This document shows, in pieces, positions 1 to 6,628 of a stretch of DNA of 16,800 nt (its first letter is position 1; each line of letters opens with the position of its first letter). A program made the translations under genes and the position numbers. The DNA lies in NCBI GenBank assembly GCA_003170115.1, contig PMZS01000321.1, forward strand, positions 1 to 16,800. The letters run 5' to 3'. The notes beneath the pieces are model-generated. The model ran no database searches. It saw only the letters and a list, made by a program, of their open reading frames with translations, and was not told the DNA's origin. The stretch is from Spirochaetaceae bacterium. Its GTDB lineage: Bacteria > Spirochaetota > Spirochaetia > SZUA-6 > Fen-1364.

Positions 1-1
1 G

Positions 2-439
2 AGCTCCGTTGCCACCGTTTCACGCTACGAGAACGGCTGGAGCCGCTTCGAGCTGGCAACGCTCCGCAAGCTGGCCACCGCTCTCGGCTGTCGAATTGAA
101 GTCACCTGGCATCCGCTGGAAGAGCACGAGGCATGCGAATCAGAAGCCCAATTGATCGACCACCTCGGAAGGCTGTTCTGGGATCGTCGGCTGGAACAGG
201 GGGACCTGCAGCGCTACCCTCAGTGGATCGTAAAACGGGCGATCCAATACGGCAAGATTGCGGACATCCGGGCGCTCTCCATGTTTCTCGGTCGGAGGCG
301 GTTCCTGGAGATCGTATCCGACCTGCGAATGCCGTCAGCGAAGCTGCAGAGTTTCTGGGGCGCCATTCTGCGACTTGAGGGTGTGTCATGCACGAAAAAG
401 CGCTTCCACCAGCCAGTCGCGAACTCCTGGCCGGTCTAG
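2..439 (+). CDS. XRE-family HTH / DUF6922-like antitoxin (5' partial)
   Basis: The gene enters from the left edge, so its start is missing. The visible 145 residues open with the second half of an XRE/Cro helix-turn-helix (SRYENG, then TLRKLATALGCRIEV), the usual DNA-binding and autorepressor module of small antitoxins. From about residue 50 a second domain (LFWDRRLE ... IVKRAIQYG ... SFWGAILRLEG) resembles DUF6922, a family commonly encoded next to AbiEii-type nucleotidyltransferases. The stop lies 52 bases inside the downstream toxin gene, so the last 17 codons overlap the toxin's 5' end in another frame, which suggests translational coupling. From family and context I infer an antitoxin that neutralises the 388-1020 product and represses the operon. 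The HTH assignment is firm, DUF6922 is by pattern memory, and the antitoxin role is inferred. Confidence 0.72.
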   Translation, partial: SSVATVSRYENGWSRFELATLRKLATALGCRIEVTWHPLEEHEACESEAQLIDHLGRLFWDRRLEQGDLQRYPQWIVKRAIQYGKIADIRALSMFLGRRRFLEIVSDLRMPSAKLQSFWGAILRLEGVSCTKKRFHQPVANSWPV

Positions 440-1020
440 GGGCTAATCCCGCGGAAAGCCTTCTCGGTTGGACCTTGGCCGGGGGGACTGGCCTGGCGCT
501 GCATCTTGGCCATCGCCGGTCGGAGGACTTTGACTTCTTTCGAACTACGGGGATGCAGACCAAAGCCCTGTATGAGGCGCTCGCGGCTTACTCGACGTGC
601 GAGACGTTGCAGTCGGGAGAGCGCACCCTGACGGTCCTGGCCGGAAGCGTCAAGTTGTCGTTTTTCCAGGTAAACGATCCGTTCCTGTTCGGTTCGACGC
701 CATACTCGTTCTTCCAGGTCGCCGACCCGCGTGATATCGCCCTGATGAAGCTCCTTGCCGTCACCAACCGTGGAAGCCGCAAGGATTTTGTGGACCTGTA
801 CACGATTCTTCGCGACGGGCCCGTGCTCAAGGACTACCTGGTTTTGCTGCCAAGAAAGTACGGCGAAGGCCGTCTTTCCGATTACCAGGTGCTCCTCAGC
901 CTGACGTACTTCGATGACGCCGAGTCGGAACCGATGCCCGAGATGCTGGAGCCTTTCCAATGGAAGGAGTGCAGGGATTTCTTCGAGCGGGAGGCGCGAG
1001 CCTTGACGCTGCCGCCGTAA
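388..1020 (+). CDS. AbiEii/AbiGii-family nucleotidyltransferase, likely toxin
   Basis: This 210-residue protein has the hallmarks of the AbiEii nucleotidyltransferase toxin family, which belongs to the pol-beta-like fold. The motif LAGGTGLALHLGHRRSEDFD supplies the GG (32-33), Ser45 and the metal-binding pair Asp47/Asp49. A second conserved block has Lys121 (IALMKLLA) followed by Arg131-Lys132-Asp133 (SRKDFVDL), as in family members. Known relatives transfer nucleotides to RNA targets such as tRNA and arrest growth or give abortive phage defence; the substrate here is unknown. The ATG has GAGG seven bases upstream and lies inside the 3' end of the HTH/DUF6922 gene. No key residue appears missing, so the gene looks intact. 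It could instead be a housekeeping nucleotidyltransferase, but the linked HTH gene favours a toxin. Confidence 0.8.
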   Translation: MHEKALPPASRELLAGLGANPAESLLGWTLAGGTGLALHLGHRRSEDFDFFRTTGMQTKALYEALAAYSTCETLQSGERTLTVLAGSVKLSFFQVNDPFLFGSTPYSFFQVADPRDIALMKLLAVTNRGSRKDFVDLYTILRDGPVLKDYLVLLPRKYGEGRLSDYQVLLSLTYFDDAESEPMPEMLEPFQWKECRDFFEREARALTLPP

Positions 1021-1405
1021 AGGCCTTCGCGTAGCCCTGGCGCGGCATGCAGTCCAGGTCGCTCTTGGGGTCGGCCTGGTCCATGTTGCGGGTTGGCAAG
1101 AAGAACTGGTGGTGGATCGTCTTCACGAACACGATGGCCCCGATGCGGGCGGCGGCTTGTTTACACTGTACGATCTTGGCATGAAAGGGGTCGAGGAGCC
1201 ACGCTTCGCCGGCTGACCCCGGAATTGGACGGGAGACCAAGCGGAGATCTGCAGCGCGAGGCCTGCTTCATGGGCTTGCACGCACTTGTGCAGCTGAAGA
1301 CGGCCGTCTCTCTTGGCAAGTTCTCGAGGCAAGTCATTCAGAGCTATGATCCTGCCGTGAAGACACATTGCTGGAGGCGCATGAGACCGCACTTCGAGCC
1401 ATGAC
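1021..1405. other. 385-base stretch with no convincing gene; possible minus-strand gene remnant
   Basis: No ORF here carries a family motif I recognise. On the minus strand, about 1025-1200 reads as protein-like sequence (for example IGAIVFVKTIHHQFF and NMDQADPKSDLDCMPRQGYA) that ends abruptly where the toxin gene ends. The plausible upstream part (about 1250-1390, minus) lies in another frame. This fits the broken tail of a deleted gene, but I could not identify the parent family and the reading may be chance in GC-rich DNA. No tRNA, inverted repeats or clear terminator were seen. Confidence 0.25.
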
Positions 1406-2683
1406 TCACTCGAGTATGCCCTCGGCGGCGCGGATCCCGCTCGCCCACGCGGCCGTGATGCCCCGGCTGGTTCCTGCTCCGTCCCCGACGAGGTAGATGC
1501 CGGGTCGTGCCTGGAAGTGACCGTCGAGGAATCTCGGTTTGTTCCCGTAGAGCTTGATCTCGGGGTAGTACATCACGGTGGATGGGTGGAGCACACCGGG
1601 GATGATCGTGTCCAGCGCTTTCATTGATTTCCAAATGGCGCGCAGCACTTTTGCCGGCACGGCCAGCGAGATATCGCCCGGCGTGCACGAGGCGAGCGTG
1701 GGTTCGAAATCGTACAGGTCACCCGTGAAGCTCTCGGACTTTGAACGCTTCCCCAGGCGGAAATCACCCACTCGCTGCATCAGCGGCTGACCTCCGCCCA
1801 TGAGCATTGCCTGCTGTCCCAGCATCTCGGCGAACTCCTGACCGCTGGCCAGAGGGGCGGTGAATCGCACCGTCTTGAGGAGCGCGAAGTTCACGAGACC
1901 ACTGGTCCTGCCTCGCTTGGAGTAGGCGTGGCCGTTGACGCTGAAGTAGTCCCGGCCCGTTCGCGTCGTGTACTTTTCTTTCACCACGAACGCCCTTCCG
2001 CTGTTGGTGCAGAATGTGCGCACCTTTTCGGGAAAGAGGAATTTCGGGTCGTAGTAGTCGAGCACAATGGGATAGTTCGTCTCGCGGGTCTCCACGCGCA
2101 GGCCGATGTCCACGATGTTGTCGATATAGGGCACACCGAGTGAGTCCATGAGATGCTGCATGAAGGCAAAACCCTTCCGCCCCGGCGCCACAACCAGCGA
2201 CCTGTAGCCGATCTCCCGGCTGTCAGTGACGACGATGCCATCTTTCTCACGCACGCCTGTCATGGTCTCCTTCAGCGAAACCTCGACCCCACGTCCCCTC
2301 AGATCACCGATCAGCTTTCGCGCGAGAGTCACCCCACCGTCTGTGCCGAGGTGAGACTGGCGCACCTCGATGAGCTGGGCGCCGAGCTTCTCCGCCCTGC
2401 GTTCGTAAATGCCGATGTTGTTCTTCGGAAGGATCTGGGGATTCAGGTGCGCGACGACGGCCTCGAGGTACCGCTCCGCTTCCTGCCCCTCCCAGCAATC
2501 CGCGGGGAAACCAATCGGGAATGTGAAGTTCATCTTGCAGTCGTTGCAGAGTCCGCCTGTGCTTGTGCCCGAGCTGTCGACGAGGAGGATGGACATGCCG
2601 GGGCGCTTTGTGATGAGGGTGAAAGCGGCACCAAGCCCCGCGGGGCCAGTGCCGACGATGACGCAGTCAAAACGCTCTTTCAT
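1406..2683 (-). CDS. FAD-dependent oxidoreductase, COG2509-like
   Basis: A 425-residue flavoprotein from the chosen ATG (MKERFDCVIVGTGPAG). The N-terminal Rossmann motif GTGPAG (11-16) binds the FAD ADP moiety and Asp36 ends the second strand. A GGLCNDCKMNF segment carries Cys46 and Cys49, a spacing seen in the uncharacterised FAD-dependent dehydrogenase group COG2509. The C-terminal LVGDGAGTSRGITAAWASGI is the second FAD contact, as expected for this fold. Substrate and electron acceptor cannot be read from sequence. The frame stays open upstream to 2779, but those 32 residues have no family-like content, so I start at the Met just before the Rossmann strand. There is no clear Shine-Dalgarno, so the start is the weak point. 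The gene is transcribed away from the broken PEGA gene, leaving almost no room for separate promoters. Confidence 0.8.
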   Translation of the reverse strand: MKERFDCVIVGTGPAGLGAAFTLITKRPGMSILLVDSSGTSTGGLCNDCKMNFTFPIGFPADCWEGQEAERYLEAVVAHLNPQILPKNNIGIYERRAEKLGAQLIEVRQSHLGTDGGVTLARKLIGDLRGRGVEVSLKETMTGVREKDGIVVTDSREIGYRSLVVAPGRKGFAFMQHLMDSLGVPYIDNIVDIGLRVETRETNYPIVLDYYDPKFLFPEKVRTFCTNSGRAFVVKEKYTTRTGRDYFSVNGHAYSKRGRTSGLVNFALLKTVRFTAPLASGQEFAEMLGQQAMLMGGGQPLMQRVGDFRLGKRSKSESFTGDLYDFEPTLASCTPGDISLAVPAKVLRAIWKSMKALDTIIPGVLHPSTVMYYPEIKLYGNKPRFLDGHFQARPGIYLVGDGAGTSRGITAAWASGIRAAEGILE

Positions 2684-2717
2684 GTCGCGTGGTGCCACGC
2701 TGAGCATATAGGGCAGA

Positions 2718-4100
2718 GTGGACCTGCTCAACTGTTCCTCTTCGATACCGCCGCGGGAAGAACTGGTCGAGGATCGCATTCACGGATACGATGGCCTGGA
2801 GACGCCGTTGGGTGCAGACCCGGAGGACGGGCGCGCATGCATCGCACTGTTCGAGCCTGTCTGTGCGGAATCGGATCCTGCTCTTGCCGCCGTCCTTGTC
2901 GCGCTGACCGATACAGTCGAGCTGAGCCTCGCCTGTCTGGATCGCTACGCGATACAGCGCCTGCCGCCGGCCGACCCGTCGGCAGATCTGAAAAGGATCC
3001 GCGCCTACTGCGCGGAAAATCGAATCGATCAGGCCATTGGAGAAACCGCGAGCGCTCGCAAGGGAGGGGGTTACTCCTTTCGCCTGGTCGTGTACGACCG
3101 CCTCAAAGATTCCGTCACGCTCATACGGGAAGCTGCGTCGATCGGTGCACTGGACATGTTCGACGTGACGGATGCCCTCGTGGCATCCCTGCTGGACGGC
3201 TTGAGCGGGTCACACCTCCTCTTCGGCTCCCTCGAGGTGGAATCGGAGCCGCCCGGGGCCGCCATTTCGGTGAATGGCCGGGACGCGGGCGCACCCGCTG
3301 TCATCGAGGATGGCGTGACGGCGAGCGTTGTCCTGAAGCTCGTGCGCAGCGCCGGCCGCCTGCGGTTCGGTGTGCCGCAGGACGCGTCCCTGGCAATCAT
3401 CGGCCAGGACAACACGGACAGCCGCGTCGGCCAGGCATCGTCGCCGACCTCCCGACGGGCAATTACGAAGTCAAGGCGCGTTGCCCGGGACTGGCGGATG
3501 CGTTTACGCGGGTTCTGGTAGAACGAAACCGAGTGACATCCTGCCGCGGCCGTGGACCGCCGGCTGCTTGAGCGTAGAGTCTGACCCGCCGGGCGCGTCG
3601 ATCCTCGTGGACGGAATCGAGAAGGGCGAGGCAGGGACAAAAAACCCCATTGCCGTGACGCTCGTCTTGCTCCACGGATCCATCAGCATCGAGACGGACG
3701 TGCCGTATGCTGATGTCCTGCTGGACGGTACGATAAAGGGGCAAAGCCCGTGCGTTTTCGGAAATCTCACGCCGGGAGAGCACGCGATCAAAATTTGCGA
3801 TGTTCTCCAGGAAAAAGGTTCCTGACCTGCGGCCAGCCGGAGAATGTCATCGTCCGACCAGACGAAGTCACTGTCATCTCGCGGACCTTCCACCGGGGAT
3901 CTGGAACGCTCGTCATAGCAGGTGCGCCCAAAGGCGGCACCCTCCTCATTGACGGCGCGAAAATCAATTCCCCCGAGGTTCCCGCAGGGATAGTGGAGAT
4001 TGTCGTGAGTGGGGGAATGTTCCAGAGATGGATGGGCACAGCGACCCTCGCTTCCGACGTGACAAATGTGGTAAACACTTCCAACTTGACACGGCGTTGA
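2718..4100 (+). pseudogene. PEGA-repeat surface/periplasmic protein, frameshifted
   Basis: A continuous protein can be followed only across three frame changes. Frame A (to about 3435) holds an N-terminal domain (DTVELSLACLDRYAIQRL ... GALDMFDVTDALVASLLDGL) and a PEGA unit (LEVESEPPGAAISVNG). It resumes with GIVADLPTGNYEVKA, shifts near 3537 into CLSVESDPPGASILVDG and PYADVLLDG, and shifts again near 3820 into TLLIDGAKINSPEVPAGIVEIVV, ending at 4100. Each shift equals one missing base; two lie in short homopolymers (GG at 3434-3435; AAAAAGGTT at about 3817). PEGA domains usually occur in exported or surface proteins of spirochaetes and other bacteria. No signal peptide is visible, and the only start near the 5' end is a GTG at 2718, so the 5' end is probably also lost. 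The gene is decayed or carries sequencing indels; see findings. Confidence 0.75.
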
Positions 4101-4160
4101 CCGACCCGCGCAGGCTTTACCGGCGGACGGACGTGACGCGATTCGAAGGCTTCTCCCCTC

Positions 4161-4817
4161 TCAATTCTGCGCTTCGTTCAGCTCCCGAAAAGCGTCAGTA
4201 CCCTTGAGCTTTGCATTGGCCCGCGCGCGATCGAAGGCCGTTCGCTTGCTCTTGTCTTTCGCCTTTGCATCCGCGCCAGCCTTCAAAAGCGCGATGATCA
4301 CGACGGGATTCGGGTTCGCGACTGCGTACATCAGCGGGGTCATGTCTGTCGTATCCCGGGCGTTGAGGTCTGAACCCGCCGTCAGTAGAACGGCAATCGT
4401 ATCAGTGTTCGGATTGCCGATGGCCGCGGCCATCAGGACGGTCATGCCGTACATGTCCCGGGCGTTGAGGTCGGAGCCGGCCTGCAGGAGAGTGACGATC
4501 ACCCTGGGGTTCTGGTTGTACTCGGCGGCTGTCATCAACGCGGTCAAGCCGTACATGTCCCGGGCGTTGAGGTCGGAGCCGGCCCGCAGGAGAGTGATGA
4601 TCACCTCGGGGTTCTGGTTGTACCGGGCGGCGAGCATCAGCGCAGTCATGGCATTGTCATCCTTGGCATTGACATCTCCGCCCTGGTCTAATGCTGCCTG
4701 TATCTGTGGGGGGGCCCCGGTTTTCACAAGCTCGAATAAGTCTGCTGTCTGCGCATGCGCCGAAGACAGAAAAACGAGAGCAGAGAGAACAACACCTATG
4801 ACCATTGGCTTCTTCAC
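4161..4817 (-). CDS. Exported ankyrin-repeat protein
   Basis: A 218-residue protein starting at GTG 4817, which has GGAGG seven bases upstream. The open frame runs further 5' to 5519 but without plausible protein content. Residues 1-22 form a signal peptide (KK charge, VIGVVLSALVFLSS core, AHA cleavage site). Most of the rest is ankyrin repeats of about 34 residues, each with TALM.AA....NP.VI..LL.AGSDLNARD. The repeats are nearly identical at DNA level with a 102-base period (conserved CCCGGGCGTTGAG on the plus strand near 4355, 4457 and 4559), suggesting recent duplication. Such proteins are periplasmic or secreted protein-binding scaffolds, and the partner is unknown. It converges on the PEGA pseudogene, 60 bases away, with no obvious terminator between them. 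Confidence 0.85.
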   Translation of the reverse strand: MKKPMVIGVVLSALVFLSSAHAQTADLFELVKTGAPPQIQAALDQGGDVNAKDDNAMTALMLAARYNQNPEVIITLLRAGSDLNARDMYGLTALMTAAEYNQNPRVIVTLLQAGSDLNARDMYGMTVLMAAAIGNPNTDTIAVLLTAGSDLNARDTTDMTPLMYAVANPNPVVIIALLKAGADAKAKDKSKRTAFDRARANAKLKGTDAFRELNEAQN

Positions 4818-5101
4818 TTTTTTTCCTCCGCGGTGCTTCCGCAGTGTGCGACTATGCAGCTCAAAGATACCGCTCCCGGCTTCCAGAGACGAGACTTTCT
4901 GAGGCAGGTGCGCAAAGTATTGCGTTACGTGCGCCACCGTACAGAAATGCAATAGAATCAATGTTCTTATATTCTCAGCCAGAAAATATCGAAAAAGTGC
5001 CCAGAGGTGATGACGCTGAGAATGCGTTTCCCCCCAGGCTGGAAAGGCGGACCGCCTTCCCGCCGGCTTCTTCGATTCATCCGGCGCGAAAGGAAATCGC
5101 C
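4818..5101. other. Intergenic region between divergent ankyrin and small-membrane-protein genes
   Basis: 284 bases without a gene. It includes an AT-rich patch (about 4940-5005) unusual for this GC-rich window and a TATATT -10-like hexamer on the plus strand at 4968-4973, the same hexamer used by other likely promoters here. No acceptable -35 sits 16-18 bases upstream, so I do not call a promoter. The GC-rich stretch 5029-5080 can form imperfect hairpins. It probably holds the start signals for both flanking genes. Confidence 0.4.
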
Positions 5102-5269
5102 ATGACGGTCTTGTGGGTTGTCGGTTGCGCAGTAGCGGTGTCCCTGGTGATCGAATTGTTTCTTGGGCGTACCTGGCTGCTGCGTCAGCGAAGGGAACAC
5201 AACGAAACGATCTTTCAAAGCCGCCAATATGGCAGCCAGGACTCGCGGGGCCGTGAAGAGAAGGTATGA
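5102..5269 (+). CDS. Small single-pass membrane protein, 55 aa
   Basis: An ATG preceded by AAAGGA at seven-base spacing opens a 55-residue protein. Residues 2-21 (TVLWVVGCAVAVSLVIELFL) are a hydrophobic segment, followed by a basic, glutamine-rich cytoplasmic tail (WLLRQRREHNE ... GREEKV). The stop overlaps the next gene's start in ATGA (5266-5269), a typical translational coupling. I do not recognise a family. Its placement as first gene of a three-gene cassette with a zinc-ribbon protein and a three-helix membrane protein suggests a small membrane-associated assembly, but no function can be assigned. Confidence 0.65.
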   Translation: MTVLWVVGCAVAVSLVIELFLGRTWLLRQRREHNETIFQSRQYGSQDSRGREEKV

Positions 5270-5496
5270 TCGAGTCCGGGGACGTTCGGTACTTCTGTGA
5301 AAAGTGTCGCGTTCTGATGGAGGAACCGCGCGAAGACAGCGTCGTGCGTTGTCTTTCCTGCGGCTCTTCCATCCGCCGGGGCGTGTGCGTGACGTGGGAT
5401 TGCAAGGCTGCATTCGGACGCGTGGAGATCATTGTGAAGTGGTCGAATTCATGCGGGACAAGGATGCTCCGCTCCTGGCGTCCGGCTTTCTTTTGA
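5266..5496 (+). CDS. Small zinc-ribbon protein, probably frameshifted near its 3' end
   Basis: The 76-residue frame begins in the ATGA overlap with the upstream gene. Cys11-X2-Cys14 and Cys29-X2-Cys32 (FCEKC ... RCLSCG) form a classic zinc ribbon, a fold used for protein or nucleic-acid contacts. The C-terminal stretch after about residue 60 is less convincing. The overlapping frame reads EFMRDKDAPLLASGFLLRTG and stops at 5549, one base before the next ATG. Adding one base near 5440 would join the two into a protein of about 94 residues ending RGNQIAAYPRYRG. I therefore suspect a one-base loss and a true end at 5549. The family is not recognised. Confidence 0.6.
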   Translation: MIESGDVRYFCEKCRVLMEEPREDSVVRCLSCGSSIRRGVCVTWDCKAAFGRVEIIVKWSNSCGTRMLRSWRPAFF

Positions 5497-5550
5497 GGAC
5501 GGGCGTGCGCGGAAATCAAATCGCGGCATACCCGCGATACCGAGGGTAAA

Positions 5551-6000
5551 ATGCCAGGGTGGATCGATCATGTCGTACTCGGGGGAATCCGGGAGCTGAT
5601 GCGCGCCGCGCACGCCAACTACGGCGTTGATCCCGTCGCGTTCCTGGTCATTTACGTCGCGTCGGGGCCCTTTTTCTACTACTCGATCTTCCGCATGCTG
5701 CGGGCGCTGGCAAGAAAACTGCCGAACGAGGTCATGATCTGGAGCACGATCTTCCTTGCTTCCATGTCGGCACCTTTTCTCTACGTTCTGTTTTTCGGAA
5801 GGAATCTTCCCTGGTGGGTCTACGGCGTGATCGCGCTTCTCATCGGACAGGGCATCTTTTCCCTGATCCGCTGCCTGACGAAAAAGCGGGCTGATTCGCC
5901 AGGGCGCCGCAGATATCGTCAGGAGAACCTGACCGTGAACGGAGAGCTTTCCATGCCGGCGGTCGGACTTGAACCGACACGAGAGTTGCCCCTCACCTGA
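5551..6000 (+). CDS. Three-helix membrane protein of unknown family, C-terminus running into a tRNA fragment
   Basis: A 149-residue protein with GAGGG just upstream of the ATG and one base after the likely end of the zinc-ribbon gene, so probably the last gene of a small operon. Three hydrophobic segments are visible: about 28-47 (VAFLVIYVASGPFFYYSIF), 60-82 (MIWSTIFLASMSAPFLYVL) and 88-107 (WWVYGVIALLIGQGIFSLI). Basic residues between the first two (RALARK) and after the third (KKR) mark probable cytoplasmic sides. Residues 135-149 (MPAVGLEPTRELPLT) are the antisense translation of a tRNA-Leu 3' half. The C-terminal 15 or so residues are therefore not ancestral, and the original stop was probably lost when that fragment arrived. 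Function unknown. Confidence 0.68.
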   Translation: MPGWIDHVVLGGIRELMRAAHANYGVDPVAFLVIYVASGPFFYYSIFRMLRALARKLPNEVMIWSTIFLASMSAPFLYVLFFGRNLPWWVYGVIALLIGQGIFSLIRCLTKKRADSPGRRRYRQENLTVNGELSMPAVGLEPTRELPLT

Positions 6001-6008
6001 TCTTGAGT
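5954..6008 (-). tRNA. 3' half of tRNA-Leu(CAA), truncated; candidate att scar
   Basis: On the minus strand, from 6008 down to 5954, the sequence reads ACTCAAGA (anticodon loop with CAA), the 3' anticodon stem TCAGG, a perfect long variable arm (GAGGG-GCAA-CTCTC), a perfect T arm (GTCGG-TTCAAGT-CCGAC), the acceptor strand CGCCGGC and discriminator A. All fit tRNA-Leu. The 5' half is absent: the five bases before the loop do not pair with TCAGG, and no GCCGGCG acceptor strand lies at the right distance. No CCA is encoded. A break in the anticodon loop is where tyrosine integrases commonly recombine, so this is probably the displaced half left by an integrative element. It is not a functional tRNA. 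Confidence 0.72.
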
Positions 6009-6086
6009 CGCTCACCTGCCTGTTGCCAGCCGCAATGGCGGGTTGCGCAGCGCCCGGGTGCGCCGATGTCCGTCAATGCCCGGGTG

Positions 6087-6095
6087 TGCTATCAT
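6087..6095 (+). promoter_or_regulatory. Extended -10 promoter of the EXPERA-like gene
   Basis: TGC followed by TATCAT (6090-6095) is an extended -10 (TGn) with five of six matches to TATAAT. No good -35 lies 16-18 bases upstream, which is usual for extended -10 promoters. The predicted start near 6102 leaves a short leader containing GGGAGGAG before ATG 6128. Confidence 0.45.
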
Positions 6096-6127
6096 AGGGT
6101 ACACTTTCCACCGGGAGGAGACACACG

Positions 6128-6628
6128 ATGCAGCCTGCGATCCCGCTCAGACAGCGTCCCCTGGATATCGTGCTTCTGGCCTATTTCATTTTCAACCTGG
6201 TGGCAATCAGTTATCTGTTCGACATCGAGCAGATCATCATCACCAATACCGCGAGCTTCACCTACCCGGCGTGGCCGCCGCGCGCCATTATCGACCTCGG
6301 CCACTGGTGGGGGCGGACCTTCGATCCGCTCCTCAACGCGCGGCCGGTGTGGTGGCGGGCCACGATCTGGATCGATGCGATCTTTTTCGGGCCGTACTAT
6401 GCCTTTGCCATCTATGCGTTCATCAAGGGGCGGAACTGGATCCGGGTTCCGAGCATCATGTACGCGTCGGTCATGCTCACCAACGTGACCATCATCCTGA
6501 GCGAGGAGATCTGGGGGCCGCACGCCACGCCGCACCTCGTATCCGTCGTCGGGGCCAACGTCTCATGGATCATCGCCCCGATTCTCATCATCTGGAGGAT
6601 GCGGAAGGACCCGTACCCGGCCGCCTAG
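6128..6628 (+). CDS. EXPERA-domain membrane protein, TMEM97 (sigma-2 receptor)-like
   Basis: A 166-residue protein with a strong GGGAGGAG Shine-Dalgarno about seven bases before ATG. Four hydrophobic helices are visible: about 12-31, 76-99, 107-127 and 137-156. The arrangement matches the EXPERA fold of TMEM97/EBP-like proteins: an early acidic residue (Asp32 in YLFDIEQ), WGRTFDPLLN with Asp66, and WIDAIFFGPYY with Asp83 in the position of the TMEM97 helix acid. The helix YAFIKGRNWIRVPSIMY resembles the KG.NWIR.P.I.Y stretch of TMEM97. In eukaryotes this fold binds sterols and amphiphilic amines; bacterial members are poorly characterised and the ligand here is unknown. The stop overlaps the convergent uvrA stop by four bases. 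Family by recognised pattern; function not assigned. Confidence 0.72.
   Translation: MQPAIPLRQRPLDIVLLAYFIFNLVAISYLFDIEQIIITNTASFTYPAWPPRAIIDLGHWWGRTFDPLLNARPVWWRATIWIDAIFFGPYYAFAIYAFIKGRNWIRVPSIMYASVMLTNVTIILSEEIWGPHATPHLVSVVGANVSWIIAPILIIWRMRKDPYPAA

Noticed and set aside
2153..3571. Long plus-strand ORF antisense to the FAD gene
   Set aside because: Its first part mirrors the flavoprotein codons and has arginine-rich shadow composition. Only the last part (about 3436-3537) is real PEGA sequence, reached by frameshift.
4101..4160. Terminator between the convergent PEGA and ankyrin genes
   Set aside because: I found no stable stem followed by a T run.
4818..5519. N-terminal extension of the ankyrin protein
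   Set aside because: The open frame crosses the small membrane and zinc-ribbon genes antisense. GTG 4817 with GGAGG and a signal peptide explains the start much better.
5954..6045. Full-length tRNA-Leu
   Set aside because: The candidate 5' portion has weak likeness to a D arm (GCGG ... CTGGCA), but its anticodon stem does not pair and the acceptor strand has at least two mismatches. Only the 3' half is supported.
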